A DNA stretch of 64,000 nucleotides from assembly GCF_006364435.1 (NCBI RefSeq), contig NZ_CP040977.1:806001-870000 (forward strand), given 5' to 3'. Below the pieces are notes generated by a model. The model was not told the DNA's origin, made no database searches, and saw nothing but the letters and a program-made list of their open reading frames with translations. Both the position numbers and the translations under genes were made by a program. This document shows positions 17,921-25,476 of the stretch, piece by piece. The number at the start of each line of letters is the position of its first letter. The first letter of the stretch is position 1. This DNA comes from Candidatus Methylopumilus universalis. Lineage in GTDB: Bacteria > Pseudomonadota > Gammaproteobacteria > Burkholderiales > Methylophilaceae.

Positions 17921-17978
17921 GGTATAAAAAAACCACCTCTCGGTGGCTTCTTACTCTAACTAAGGTGTGGTGGAGCTG
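17921..17978. repeat. ssrA-end repeat, copy 4 (native terminator plus ssrA 3' end)
   Basis: This copy is the functional one. Hairpin CCACCTCTCGGTGG (17933-17946) followed, in minus-strand sense, by a T-run forms the ssrA terminator, and TGGTGGAGCTG (17968-17978) is the end of the intact ssrA gene. Homology with copies 1-3 stops at 17978, where ssrA continues with GGGGGAATCGAAC and the other copies with CACAAAATGGG, defining the crossover region. Confidence 0.88.
17933..17946 (-). terminator. Bidirectional Rho-independent terminator of ssrA and the autotransporter
   Basis: A five-pair stem CCACC/GGTGG with a TCTC loop. In the minus direction it is followed by T8 and lies ~20 bases past the tmRNA 3' end; in the plus direction it follows the autotransporter stop by ~35 bases, preceded by A8. 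Identical hairpins close the three other blocks at 11735, 13480 and 15174. Confidence 0.85.
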
Positions 17979-18330
17979 GGGGGAATCGAACCCCCGTCCG
18001 TAAGCACTCTACAGAAAGTTCTACATGTTTAGCTATCGTTGTTTTTGTTTAACGGTTCAATCACCAACGAGCAAGCAATTTCGCCGCGAGTCACCTTAGT
18101 TTGATTATTAGTTAAGTGACCCAACCAATAACGAGCTTCTCTTTATGACGCTGCTGTGGTTGCCCACCCGACCGAGAAGCGCTTCGGTGCAGCGTCCAGC
18201 TGGATTAAGCAGCTAGAGCGTAAGTTTCGTCGTTTGCGACTATACTTGTTTCTAGATGGATTTACGAGGTAACTAGGCCTCGACATGCCCTCACCTGCTT
18301 TGCAACCCACGTCGAAACCGGGTCAGCCCC
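17968..18330 (-). ncRNA. ssrA: Transfer-messenger RNA (tmRNA)
   Basis: One-piece tmRNA of 363 nt that, with SmpB, rescues stalled ribosomes and tags the incomplete protein for degradation. The 5' end reads GGGGCTGACCCGGTTTCGAC and the 3' end GGTTCGATTCCCCCCAGCTCCACCA in pieces, forming the tRNA-Ala-like domain with encoded CCA at 17968-17970. The tag reading frame at 18237-18205 encodes ANDETYALAA then TAA, differing from the E. coli tag at one position (T for N). smpB lies directly upstream on the same strand. The 3' end is the integration target of the cassette array. Confidence 0.97.
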
Positions 18331-18342
18331 AAAGCAAGTATC

Positions 18343-18348
18343 ATTATA
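18343..18348 (-). promoter_or_regulatory. -10 box of the ssrA promoter
   Basis: Minus-strand TATAAT, 12 bases upstream of the tmRNA 5' end at 18330, an ideal distance for a sigma-70 promoter. It directly abuts the smpB stop codon, so the -35 region lies inside the end of smpB; no consensus TTGACA is visible there. Confidence 0.7.
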
Positions 18349-18801
18349 CTACTTCTTGTTAGCAGCCCGCATGATTCTTGCCTTGTCCCGCTCCCAATCG
18401 CGCTCTTTTTCAGCGTTACGTTTGTCGTATTGTTTTTTGCCCTTAGCCAAACCTATTTCAATTTTGATACGTCCACCTTTGAAGTGCATATCAATGGGGA
18501 CTAAGGTGTAACCTGAGCGCTCTACTTTACCGATGAGCTTTGCAATTTCTTCATTGTGTAAAAGTAGTTTTCGGGTGCGAATCGCGTCAGGACGAATATG
18601 GGTTGAAGCTGCACCCATGGGCGTAATATGGCAACCAATGAGGTAGATCTCGCCTCTTTGAATAATCACATATGCTTCCTTGATGTTGGTTCGATTATCT
18701 CGAATAGCTTTAACTTCCCATCCTTCCAATACGATACCCGCCTCATATTTTTCTTCGATGAAGTAGTCGTGGAAAGCTTTTTTGTTTTGAACAATACTCA
18801 T
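18349..18801 (-). CDS. smpB: SsrA-binding protein SmpB
   Basis: Small RNA-binding protein that loads tmRNA onto stalled ribosomes. The 150-aa sequence has the family features: [29 protein letters not shown], in which GWEVK is the hallmark, then [16 protein letters not shown], and a lysine/arginine-rich C-terminal tail ([20 protein letters not shown]) that occupies the mRNA channel. The ssrA promoter -10 box abuts its stop. Divergent from ratA across 53 bases. Confidence 0.97.
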   Translation of the reverse strand: MSIVQNKKAFHDYFIEEKYEAGIVLEGWEVKAIRDNRTNIKEAYVIIQRGEIYLIGCHITPMGAASTHIRPDAIRTRKLLLHNEEIAKLIGKVERSGYTLVPIDMHFKGGRIKIEIGLAKGKKQYDKRNAEKERDWERDKARIMRAANKK

Positions 18802-18854
18802 GGAAACTAACTAATCCTTTAAAATGTGTATTTTACGCTAATTCAATTTATCTC

Positions 18855-19298
18855 ATGGCTGATGTCAAAAAAAATGTGATCGTGAATCACTCGGTGGACC
18901 GGATGTTTAACCTTGTCGATCGTATTGAAGACTATCCTCTATTTTTACCCTGGTGCGGCGGCACTAAAGTCTTAGAGCGAAATAGTGAGATTACAAAAGC
19001 TTCGATCCTCATTAAATATAGCGGAGTGAATCAAAGCTTCACCACACAAAATACTAAACATTATCCCAATCGTATTGATTTAAAACTGATCGATGGGCCT
19101 TTTAAGGTGCTCGAAGGTTATTGGATTTTTACAAAGATCAATGAAGAAGCATGTAGCATTGAATTTCATTTGCATTACGAATTTTCAAATTTTATTTTAG
19201 ATAAATTGATTTCGCCAATATTCAGTCAAATTGCGAATACGTTTGTGGATGGTTTTGTGACGCAAGCTGATAATATATACAAAATAACTCAAGATTAA
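18855..19298 (+). CDS. ratA: RatA-type START-domain protein (coenzyme Q-binding family)
   Basis: 147-aa single-domain protein of the SRPBCC/START superfamily, related to E. coli RatA (YfjG) and to Coq10-type ubiquinone-binding proteins. Visible: VDRMFNLVDRIEDYPLFLPWC near residue 14, with the typical Y-P-x-F-L-P-W-C, then IDLKLIDGPFKVLEGYWIF and a C-terminal amphipathic helix. RatA has been reported to interfere with 70S ribosome formation, and relatives aid quinone function; the role here is open. It forms the usual pair with rnfH and is divergent from smpB. Confidence 0.9.
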   Translation: MADVKKNVIVNHSVDRMFNLVDRIEDYPLFLPWCGGTKVLERNSEITKASILIKYSGVNQSFTTQNTKHYPNRIDLKLIDGPFKVLEGYWIFTKINEEACSIEFHLHYEFSNFILDKLISPIFSQIANTFVDGFVTQADNIYKITQD

Positions 19299-19307
19299 AA
19301 ATAGCTT

Positions 19308-19619
19308 ATGCCAAACGAAATTTTGATTGAAGTCGCTTATGCGTTGCCAAAGAAGCAGCTCATTATTCCTGTGAGAGTAAAACAAGGCATTTCAGCAGAA
19401 GAAGCGATTAAACTTTCAGGTATTGTTAAAAAGTTTCCTGAAATTGATTTAAAAGTGAATCAAATTGGTATTTTCGGAAAGCTGACACAACTAGATCACA
19501 TCATGCGTGAGCGTGATCGTATCGAAATCTATCGCCCCCTGATTGCTGATCCAAAAGAGATTAGACGCCAACGTGCCGCCGAAGGTAAGGTCATGAAAAA
19601 AGGTGGGGATAGCGCATAA
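19308..19619 (+). CDS. rnfH: RnfH family ubiquitin-fold protein
   Basis: 103-aa beta-grasp protein of the UPF0125/RnfH family. Characteristic parts: IEVAYALPKKQLIIPVRV at the N-terminus, GISAEEAIKLSGI, and near the end RDRIEIYRPLIADPKEIRRQRA, the family signature. It starts nine bases after ratA, and the two form a conserved pair next to smpB/ssrA in proteobacteria. The molecular function is not established, though sometimes described as the partner of RatA. Confidence 0.93.
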   Translation: MPNEILIEVAYALPKKQLIIPVRVKQGISAEEAIKLSGIVKKFPEIDLKVNQIGIFGKLTQLDHIMRERDRIEIYRPLIADPKEIRRQRAAEGKVMKKGGDSA

Positions 19620-19656
19620 AAGCTAGCATTTCTTAGCTATAACGAGACTTTTTCTG

Positions 19657-19662
19657 TATAAT
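19657..19662 (+). promoter_or_regulatory. Probable -10 box of guaB
   Basis: A perfect TATAAT lies 26 bases before the guaB ATG, with an AAAGGA ribosome-binding site in between. A weak TTAGCT 18 bases upstream is the only -35 candidate. It suggests guaB has its own promoter although rnfH ends only 68 bases before. Confidence 0.5.
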
Positions 19663-19687
19663 TTCTTTTTGCGCAAAGGATCAAAAG

Positions 19688-21148
19688 ATGCGTTTAATAC
19701 AACAAGCACTCACTTTTGATGACGTGCTCCTCGTTCCATCTCATTCCACGGTATTGCCTCGTGAAGTTAATTTAACTACGCAATTAACTCGAAAAATCAA
19801 ACTTCATATTCCTATTGTGTCTGCAGCTATGGATACAGTGACTGAATCTCGCTTGGCCATAGCATTAGCTCAAGAAGGCGGGCTCGGTATTATTCATAAA
19901 AATATGACGCCTAAAGAACAAGCTTACCAAGTCTCACGTGTCAAACGTTTTGAGTCTGGTGTGGTGAATGATCCCATTACGATTGAGCCTAATATGTCAG
20001 TTCGCGATGTGATGAACCTCACGGCACTTCATAAAATTTCAGGCCTACCTGTGATCGATGGTGGCAAAATTGTCGGCATCGTCACAAACCGAGATTTGCG
20101 TTTTGAAACTAATTTAGATCAGCCGATTAAAAATATCATGACACCACGTGATCGATTGGTCACTGTTAAAGAAGGTGAATCCAAAGAAGAAGTGATTCGT
20201 TTACTTCATCACCATCGTCTAGAGCGTGTATTAGTGATTGATAAAAATGATGCGTTAAAAGGTTTAATTACGGTTAAAGATATCCAAAAATCATCCGACC
20301 ATCCTTATGCATGTAAAGACGATAAAGGTCGACTTTGTGCAGGGGCCGCTGTGGGTGTGGGTGAAGGTACTGAAGAGCGTGTTGAATTATTAGCGAATGC
20401 TGGTGTTGATGTGATTGTGGTGGATACAGCGCACGGTCATGCACAAGGGGTGATTGATCGTGTCACATGGGTTAAAAAACATTTCCCACATATCGAAGTG
20501 ATCGGCGGCAATATCGCAACAGCGGATGCTGCAAAAGCGCTAGTGGATGCGGGAGCTGATGGCGTCAAAGTAGGTATCGGTCCAGGTTCTATTTGCACCA
20601 CACGGATTGTGGCAGGTGTCGGCATTCCACAAATTACTGCGATTAGTAATGTCGCTGAAGCATTAAGTAAACTTAATATTCCATTCATTGGTGACGGTGG
20701 CATTCGATTCTCAGGTGATGTTGCAAAAGCGATTGCGGCAGGTGCCAATTCTGTGATGTTAGGTTCCATGTTTGCAGGTACCGAAGAAGCCCCGGGTGAG
20801 GTTGAACTCTTCCAAGGTAGATCTTATAAATCTTATCGCGGTATGGGGTCTATTGGTGCAATGCAAAAAGGATCTTCCGATCGTTACTTCCAAGATTCTG
20901 AAAACAATGCAGATAAATTAGTGCCCGAAGGTATTGAAGGGCGCGTCCCTTATAAAGGCAGTGTGATTAGTGTCATTCACCAATTGATGGGTGGACTTCG
21001 TGCTTCTATGGGTTATGTTGGCGCAAGAAACATCGATGAGATGCGCAATAAAGCTAACTTCGTTCAAATCACAAGTGCAGGTATGCGAGAATCACATGTG
21101 CATGACGTACAGATCACTAAAGAAGCGCCCAATTACCGTATTGATTAA
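19688..21148 (+). CDS. guaB: IMP dehydrogenase
   Basis: Oxidises IMP to XMP with NAD, the rate-limiting step of GTP synthesis. The 486-aa protein has the (beta/alpha)8 catalytic domain interrupted by two CBS modules at about residues 90-205 ([18 protein letters not shown], then [11 protein letters not shown]). The active-site loop [15 protein letters not shown] contains the catalytic cysteine, and the flap carries the [10 protein letters not shown] segment. It lies 51 bases before guaA, the next enzyme. Between them an AAAAAGC/GCTTTTT inverted repeat could act as a weak attenuating hairpin. Confidence 0.98.
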   Translation: MRLIQQALTFDDVLLVPSHSTVLPREVNLTTQLTRKIKLHIPIVSAAMDTVTESRLAIALAQEGGLGIIHKNMTPKEQAYQVSRVKRFESGVVNDPITIEPNMSVRDVMNLTALHKISGLPVIDGGKIVGIVTNRDLRFETNLDQPIKNIMTPRDRLVTVKEGESKEEVIRLLHHHRLERVLVIDKNDALKGLITVKDIQKSSDHPYACKDDKGRLCAGAAVGVGEGTEERVELLANAGVDVIVVDTAHGHAQGVIDRVTWVKKHFPHIEVIGGNIATADAAKALVDAGADGVKVGIGPGSICTTRIVAGVGIPQITAISNVAEALSKLNIPFIGDGGIRFSGDVAKAIAAGANSVMLGSMFAGTEEAPGEVELFQGRSYKSYRGMGSIGAMQKGSSDRYFQDSENNADKLVPEGIEGRVPYKGSVISVIHQLMGGLRASMGYVGARNIDEMRNKANFVQITSAGMRESHVHDVQITKEAPNYRID

Positions 21149-21199
21149 TTTAAATCTATCAACCAAAAAGCCTCCGACCAATGAAGCTTTTTAAATCCT

Positions 21200-22759
21200 A
21201 TGGATAAAATTCTTATTCTCGACTTTGGTTCTCAATACACGCAACTTATCGCACGCCGTGTAAGAGAAATGCATGTCTATTCAGAACTTCATGCGCATGA
21301 CATGAGTGAAACTGATATCAAAGCATTTAATCCAAAAGGTATTATTTTGTCAGGCGGGCCTAATTCAGTTTACGAATCAGATACGCCAATAGCACCTCAA
21401 ATCGTTTTTGAATTGGGTGTGCCTGTCTTAGGCATTTGTTACGGCATGCAAACGATGGCAGCTCAACTTGGTGGCAAAGTTGAAAATGCACATACGCGTG
21501 AATTTGGTTATGCAGAAATTAGAGCGCATAGCCACTCGCCTCTTTTAGATAATATTCAAGATAAAACGAATCCAGAAGGTCACGGGCTTTTAGATGTTTG
21601 GATGAGTCATGGCGATAAAGTCACAACATTACCTCCGCAATTTAAAGTGATCGCAAGTAATGCATCTACCCCGATTGCCGGCATGATGCATGAAACAAAA
21701 AAATTCTATGGCGTGCAATTTCATCCAGAAGTGACACACACCAAACAAGGCTTTGCCATTTTAAAACAATTCGTCACTAAAATTTGTGATTGTAGACCAA
21801 GTTGGACCATGCCTAATTATATTGAAACGGCAGTTAAACATATTCAAGAGACTGTGAAGGATGATGAGGTCATATTGGGCTTATCGGGCGGGGTCGACTC
21901 ATCAGTTGCAGCTGCACTTATTCATCGTGCGATTGGCGATCAACTCACTTGTGTATTCGTTGATAACGGTTTACTGCGTTTAAATGAATCGACACAGGTC
22001 ATGAAAACATTTCATGACAACTTAGGTGTCAAAGTCATTCATGTCGATGCCTCAGATAAATTTTTAAATGATTTAAAAGGTGTGACAGATCCCGAACAAA
22101 AGCGAAAAATTATCGGCCGTGAATTTGTGGGAGTATTTCAGAATGAAGCTAAAAAAATTCCAAAAGCGAAATGGTTAGCACAGGGCACAATCTATCCTGA
22201 TGTCATTGAATCAGCATCTGCTAAAACTAAAAAAGCACATATGATTAAGAGTCACCACAATGTGGGTGGTCTACCTGAAACGCTCAATTTAAAACTCTTA
22301 GAACCTTTGCGTGAGCTCTTTAAAGATGAAGTGCGTGAATTAGGTGTGGCATTAGGCTTACCTAAGACGATGGTCTATCGTCACCCCTTCCCTGGCCCTG
22401 GTTTAGGTGTGCGTATCTTAGGTGAAGTGAAATCAGAATTTGCAGACTTACTTCGTCGTGCTGATGCAATCTTTATAGGTGAGCTTATCCATTCCGGTTG
22501 GTATGAAAAAACATCACAAGCCTTTGCGGTATTTTTACCTGTAAAATCAGTGGGTGTCATGGGTGACGGTAGAACATATGAATATGTTGTGGCATTAAGA
22601 GCGGTTGTGACTTCTGACTTCATGACAGCTAATTGGGCAGAGCTGCCTTATGAACTTTTAAGTAAAGTATCGAATCGTATTATTAATGAAGTGCGAGGAA
22701 TTAATCGTGTTGTCTATGATATTTCAGGCAAGCCCCCTGCAACCATAGAGTGGGAGTAG
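21200..22759 (+). CDS. guaA: GMP synthase (glutamine-hydrolysing)
   Basis: Converts XMP to GMP using glutamine and ATP. The N-terminal class I glutamine amidotransferase domain (residues 1-190) has GICYGMQ with the nucleophilic cysteine and the FHPEVTH histidine/glutamate. The ATP pyrophosphatase domain has the P-loop LSGGVDSSV near residue 230, and the C-terminal dimerisation domain ends in the conserved KPPATIEWE. Full family length at 519 aa. It pairs with guaB upstream. The inverted-repeat element begins 12 bases after its stop. Confidence 0.98.
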   Translation: MDKILILDFGSQYTQLIARRVREMHVYSELHAHDMSETDIKAFNPKGIILSGGPNSVYESDTPIAPQIVFELGVPVLGICYGMQTMAAQLGGKVENAHTREFGYAEIRAHSHSPLLDNIQDKTNPEGHGLLDVWMSHGDKVTTLPPQFKVIASNASTPIAGMMHETKKFYGVQFHPEVTHTKQGFAILKQFVTKICDCRPSWTMPNYIETAVKHIQETVKDDEVILGLSGGVDSSVAAALIHRAIGDQLTCVFVDNGLLRLNESTQVMKTFHDNLGVKVIHVDASDKFLNDLKGVTDPEQKRKIIGREFVGVFQNEAKKIPKAKWLAQGTIYPDVIESASAKTKKAHMIKSHHNVGGLPETLNLKLLEPLRELFKDEVRELGVALGLPKTMVYRHPFPGPGLGVRILGEVKSEFADLLRRADAIFIGELIHSGWYEKTSQAFAVFLPVKSVGVMGDGRTYEYVVALRAVVTSDFMTANWAELPYELLSKVSNRIINEVRGINRVVYDISGKPPATIEWE

Positions 22760-22770
22760 AAACTCTTACC

Positions 22771-22784
22771 TAAGCTGTTGATTT
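22771..22784 (+). repeat. Left inverted repeat (TAAGCTGTTGATTT)
   Basis: 14-bp end repeat, matched exactly in inverse orientation at 24019-24032. It starts 12 bases after the guaA stop codon. Confidence 0.7.
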
Positions 22785-22825
22785 ATATAGGTTTTGTAGT
22801 TACACAAAACAGACACACACCCAAC

Positions 22826-22839
22826 TAAGTTGTTGATTT
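22826..22839 (+). repeat. Internal direct near-copy of the 14-bp repeat
   Basis: TAAGTTGTTGATTT, one base different from the copy at 22771, in the same orientation and 55 bp further in. It is followed by TAGTTAGGC. Confidence 0.65.
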
Positions 22840-22935
22840 AGTTAGGCATTGGCAGGACACAGCAATATGGCGACTACACAACGCTACATTGATTTGCGTC
22901 CTGCTATGTTGAAAGCTGCTGTTGAGTTGGTTTGA

Positions 22936-23850
22936 TTATATTTTTTCAATAATCTTTTTTTCAACTTCGTAAACAGGTAATCCTTTAATCACGTCGAGTC
23001 TCTTATCTGCCGTAATAAATGTTAGGTTTCCGTGCTCGTCTCTGCTTTCGCGGTAGTTTGAAGGCGAATAAGCTGCTTCAACAGACAACACTTTCACCTT
23101 GTCATTTAGCAAGTCATTGCGAACATAGAAGGCATTATTGCCTGCGGTGTTAGTTCCTACTAATGAGTAGCCCTTTTTGTCCGCAAGATATGTCATAGCT
23201 GCCAATGAAGCTCCCCAATACAAGTTTGAGTGGTGTGTGTTGGTTCTGTAAAAGTCAGCTTGATAAGGAATAGTTATTTTTCTGCTACCACCAAAAACAG
23301 GGTTGTATTCGCAAATCAGAATACGTGGACTAAAGTTATTGATTGCTTCAAGTATAAAAAAGTCATTTCCGTCTAAGTCAACGGACAATATTCCTAAATC
23401 ATTTTCAAAGCCACTTGTAGCGAGAATGTCTTCAATATTTTCTTTGGTAATGAACTTGTCAACCGCGTCTAAGTGGTGCTTCCAATAAAAGTATGAGTTT
23501 TTTAATCTCTGAATGTTTGACTTTGAGCCGTCAATAACAAACCCCTTCCAATCGTCCTTCATTAGCAAAAAGCGGCAGTTAGATTCAAAAAAATCTTCTA
23601 CTCCAAACTCAATAAAAGTCTTATTTTTTATTTCTATTGATTTGGTTAGGTGCTGAATGATTCCATCCTCACCCCATTGAGAGAATACTTTGAACTCATA
23701 ATCCATTAGATTGCTTGTTGCCTTGCTCTCATTTAGCGAAGAAAGTATTATTCCTTGATTGATTTTTACTTCGTCAAAACGTTCGTTTATCTTTGAAATA
23801 GTAGAAAGTGCTTGTTTAAGCCTTACTATTGCCTTTTTAAGGTAGTTCAT
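22936..23850 (-). CDS. SAM-methyltransferase-like protein (FkbM-related), cargo gene
   Basis: 304-aa soluble protein starting with a predicted coiled coil (residues 1-45, ALSTISKINERFDEVKINQ). From about residue 52 it has FSQWGEDGIIQHL, then TFIEFGVEDFFESNCRFL, a motif-I-like glycine loop, then GFVIDGSK and ILSVDLDGNDFFIL, which resembles the acidic motif of FkbM-type methyltransferases. Members with the SQxGEDGII start occur in polysaccharide gene clusters, and their substrates are not known to me. It is flanked by inverted repeats and is probably horizontally acquired. Catalytic activity is inferred from motif similarity only. Confidence 0.6.
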   Translation of the reverse strand: MNYLKKAIVRLKQALSTISKINERFDEVKINQGIILSSLNESKATSNLMDYEFKVFSQWGEDGIIQHLTKSIEIKNKTFIEFGVEDFFESNCRFLLMKDDWKGFVIDGSKSNIQRLKNSYFYWKHHLDAVDKFITKENIEDILATSGFENDLGILSVDLDGNDFFILEAINNFSPRILICEYNPVFGGSRKITIPYQADFYRTNTHHSNLYWGASLAAMTYLADKKGYSLVGTNTAGNNAFYVRNDLLNDKVKVLSVEAAYSPSNYRESRDEHGNLTFITADKRLDVIKGLPVYEVEKKIIEKI

Positions 23851-24177
23851 TGGGTTCTCTGTTGTGCTAACGTGTTGACGATTGAAGTCTATTTTACTTG
23901 TAGCAAGAGTGTGTGGCGAGCGAAAAAGCAGCTCAAAAAGTTTTTTTCAGTGTCCTAACAACTTTTAAGAATGAACTACGCAGCACATTGCGTAGGTTGC
24001 TGTGTGTAAAATGTAACAAAATCAACAGCTTACACTTTTTTGTGTTGAGCTGATATGCTTTATAAGTTACGCAAAAGTTACACACTCACTTTTTGGAGAC
24101 GTAAGTGCCTGAAAATGAATAAGAAAAAACATACGTTACTATTGAGTGGGAATAGTTACTTTATCTTTAGGTGAAAA
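23851..24177. other. Intergenic region with hairpin and right inverted repeat
   Basis: No gene is visible. It contains the hairpin AACTACGC/GCGTAGGTT around 23973-23998 with one unpaired G, and the right inverted repeat at 24019-24032. After the element come two AAGTTAC motifs (near 24065 and 24079) and the leader of the sugar dehydrogenase gene with AGGTG before its ATG. Promoters for both divergent genes must lie here. Confidence 0.55.
24019..24032 (-). repeat. Right inverted repeat (AAATCAACAGCTTA)
   Basis: Exact reverse complement of the left 14-bp repeat at 22771-22784. Confidence 0.7.
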
Positions 24178-25395
24178 ATGAAAAAAAAATTTATCACATA
24201 TACTTTTTTTATTTTAGTTTTATCTACCTACACATCTGTAATGGTGAAATGGCAATTCTCACCCTACCTATTTTTTGTTAAAGATCTAAAAAAAAATATT
24301 GCATTAGTCATTCATCCATCCTTTATAAATACAACAGATTTAACTCTCGAGACTGATAACTCTAAAGATCGAAACTTTGGTGCATTAGCAAATCTTAACA
24401 ATACTAAAATGACCGAATCTATTACGCTAAATAATTTTAACGTTCATTGGGGTAAAGTTAAAGCCAAGGATCTCAGGAAGATAGGTGCCGCTGAATTAAG
24501 GGGAGAAAACATTTGGTATGTTAACCAGGACGATTACCATTTAATTAATAAATTAGGACTCGATAATAAAATTACCTCAAATGGTGGAATAAAATCGATA
24601 TTTTCAATCAATAACAAAAGTTATGTTTATATTGCTTACGTCGATGGGGTTTGTGCAACTGCTAGATTAGTGGATTTAGCCTCTATGAAAATAGCTTTAC
24701 AACTCTCATGTTTACCAGACGCAGAGAATGCAGACCTTAATGCCGTCGGAGGTGGTTGGTTAAAAATTTCAAATAATACAGTACTGCTTTCAACAGGAAC
24801 ACCAACTATGGTAAATGTAGATCATAAAATAAACCAAACCGCTCAATTGGATGAGAGCTTATGGGGGAAAATACTAAAGCTACACTTAGTAAACGACAAA
24901 CTGATGGTCGAAATTTTTAGTAAGGGGCATAGAAACCCACAAGGAATTGTAAAAATCGGAAAGGATATTTTTGCTGTTGAACATGGCCCCATGGGAGGTG
25001 ATGAAATTAATAGAATTCAGAAGGGTAATAACTATGGCTGGCCTATACAATCGCTAGGCTCTCAATACGACTTAGAGTCTATCAATAAATCATATATAAA
25101 ACCAACTATGACTCAAGCACCTTTGCTATCCTTTGTGCCTTCAATTGGAATTAGTGATATTGATAAATGCCCTCAGATTTATACTGATTATTATGCACCA
25201 AATGATTGTCTGGCCGTTTCTTCGATGCGAGGAAAAGCTATAGACTTTATTGTTCATAAAAATGGTGCGGTATTATTTACAGAAAAAATACAATTCAAAG
25301 ATCGCATACGTAAGTTTTTTGTTCGGGGAAATACCATTGTTGCAGTTACAGATTTTAAAGGTGTCATTATTGGAAATTTGAGCACGCTACATTAA
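24178..25395 (+). CDS. PQQ-dependent sugar dehydrogenase-like protein, membrane anchored
   Basis: Beta-propeller of the glucose/sorbosone (soluble aldose) dehydrogenase family, which oxidises sugars with pyrroloquinoline quinone in the periplasm. An N-terminal hydrophobic stretch (residues ~5-25) is an uncleaved anchor or signal. Diagnostic motifs: SKGHRNPQGI with the catalytic-type histidine, FAVEHGPMGGDEINRI, and GNNYGWP. At 405 aa it is typical. Start ATG with AGGTG upstream. It precedes a GT4 glycosyltransferase. PQQ use fits a methylotroph, but the substrate is unknown and a non-enzymatic role is possible. Confidence 0.82.
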   Translation: MKKKFITYTFFILVLSTYTSVMVKWQFSPYLFFVKDLKKNIALVIHPSFINTTDLTLETDNSKDRNFGALANLNNTKMTESITLNNFNVHWGKVKAKDLRKIGAAELRGENIWYVNQDDYHLINKLGLDNKITSNGGIKSIFSINNKSYVYIAYVDGVCATARLVDLASMKIALQLSCLPDAENADLNAVGGGWLKISNNTVLLSTGTPTMVNVDHKINQTAQLDESLWGKILKLHLVNDKLMVEIFSKGHRNPQGIVKIGKDIFAVEHGPMGGDEINRIQKGNNYGWPIQSLGSQYDLESINKSYIKPTMTQAPLLSFVPSIGISDIDKCPQIYTDYYAPNDCLAVSSMRGKAIDFIVHKNGAVLFTEKIQFKDRIRKFFVRGNTIVAVTDFKGVIIGNLSTLH

Positions 25396-25476
25396 ATACA
25401 GTCTGCATATCTTAATATCGAGTCGAACAGAAAATTTATATAGTAAAGACAGGGAAAAAGTAAAGGGTAAGATTAA
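25396..25476 (+). promoter_or_regulatory. Leader of the GT4 gene with ribosome-binding site
   Basis: Short gap with AAAGGGTAAG ending about nine bases before the TTG start at 25477, which supports the non-ATG start. No terminator for the sugar dehydrogenase gene is visible. Confidence 0.4.

Larger units (their letters stand above)
15209..17967. mobile_element. ssrA cassette unit C (2,759 bp), repeat-rich autotransporter cargo
   Basis: Third core-to-core unit and the one directly next to ssrA, so probably the latest arrival if insertion always occurs at the intact ssrA end. It carries a single 775-aa autotransporter. Its arm-type repeats differ from those of units A and B, which suggests a different recombinase specificity sharing the same core. 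Confidence 0.6.
22771..24032. mobile_element. 1.26-kb cargo segment bounded by imperfect inverted repeats
   Basis: TAAGCTGTTGATTT at 22771-22784 recurs as its exact reverse complement at 24019-24032. Similarity continues inward with gaps (GTTACA and ACACACA occur in the same order from each end). A third, direct near-copy TAAGTTGTTGATTT lies at 22826-22839. Inside is a single complete gene with a different base-composition feel from its neighbours. No transposase and no obvious target duplication are present. It resembles a cargo-bearing MITE-like or cassette-like insertion between guaA and the next gene. Confidence 0.5.

Noticed and set aside
22867-22935. 22-aa frame before the methyltransferase-like gene's stop
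   Set aside because: Too short, no ribosome-binding site, and it lies in repeat-rich flank.
22826-24000. Integron attC site flanking the methyltransferase-like gene
   Set aside because: A GCCTAAC core occurs on the minus strand and a bulged hairpin lies at the other end, but no matching GTTRRRY partner is present at either site and no integrase is seen. The inverted-repeat reading explains more.
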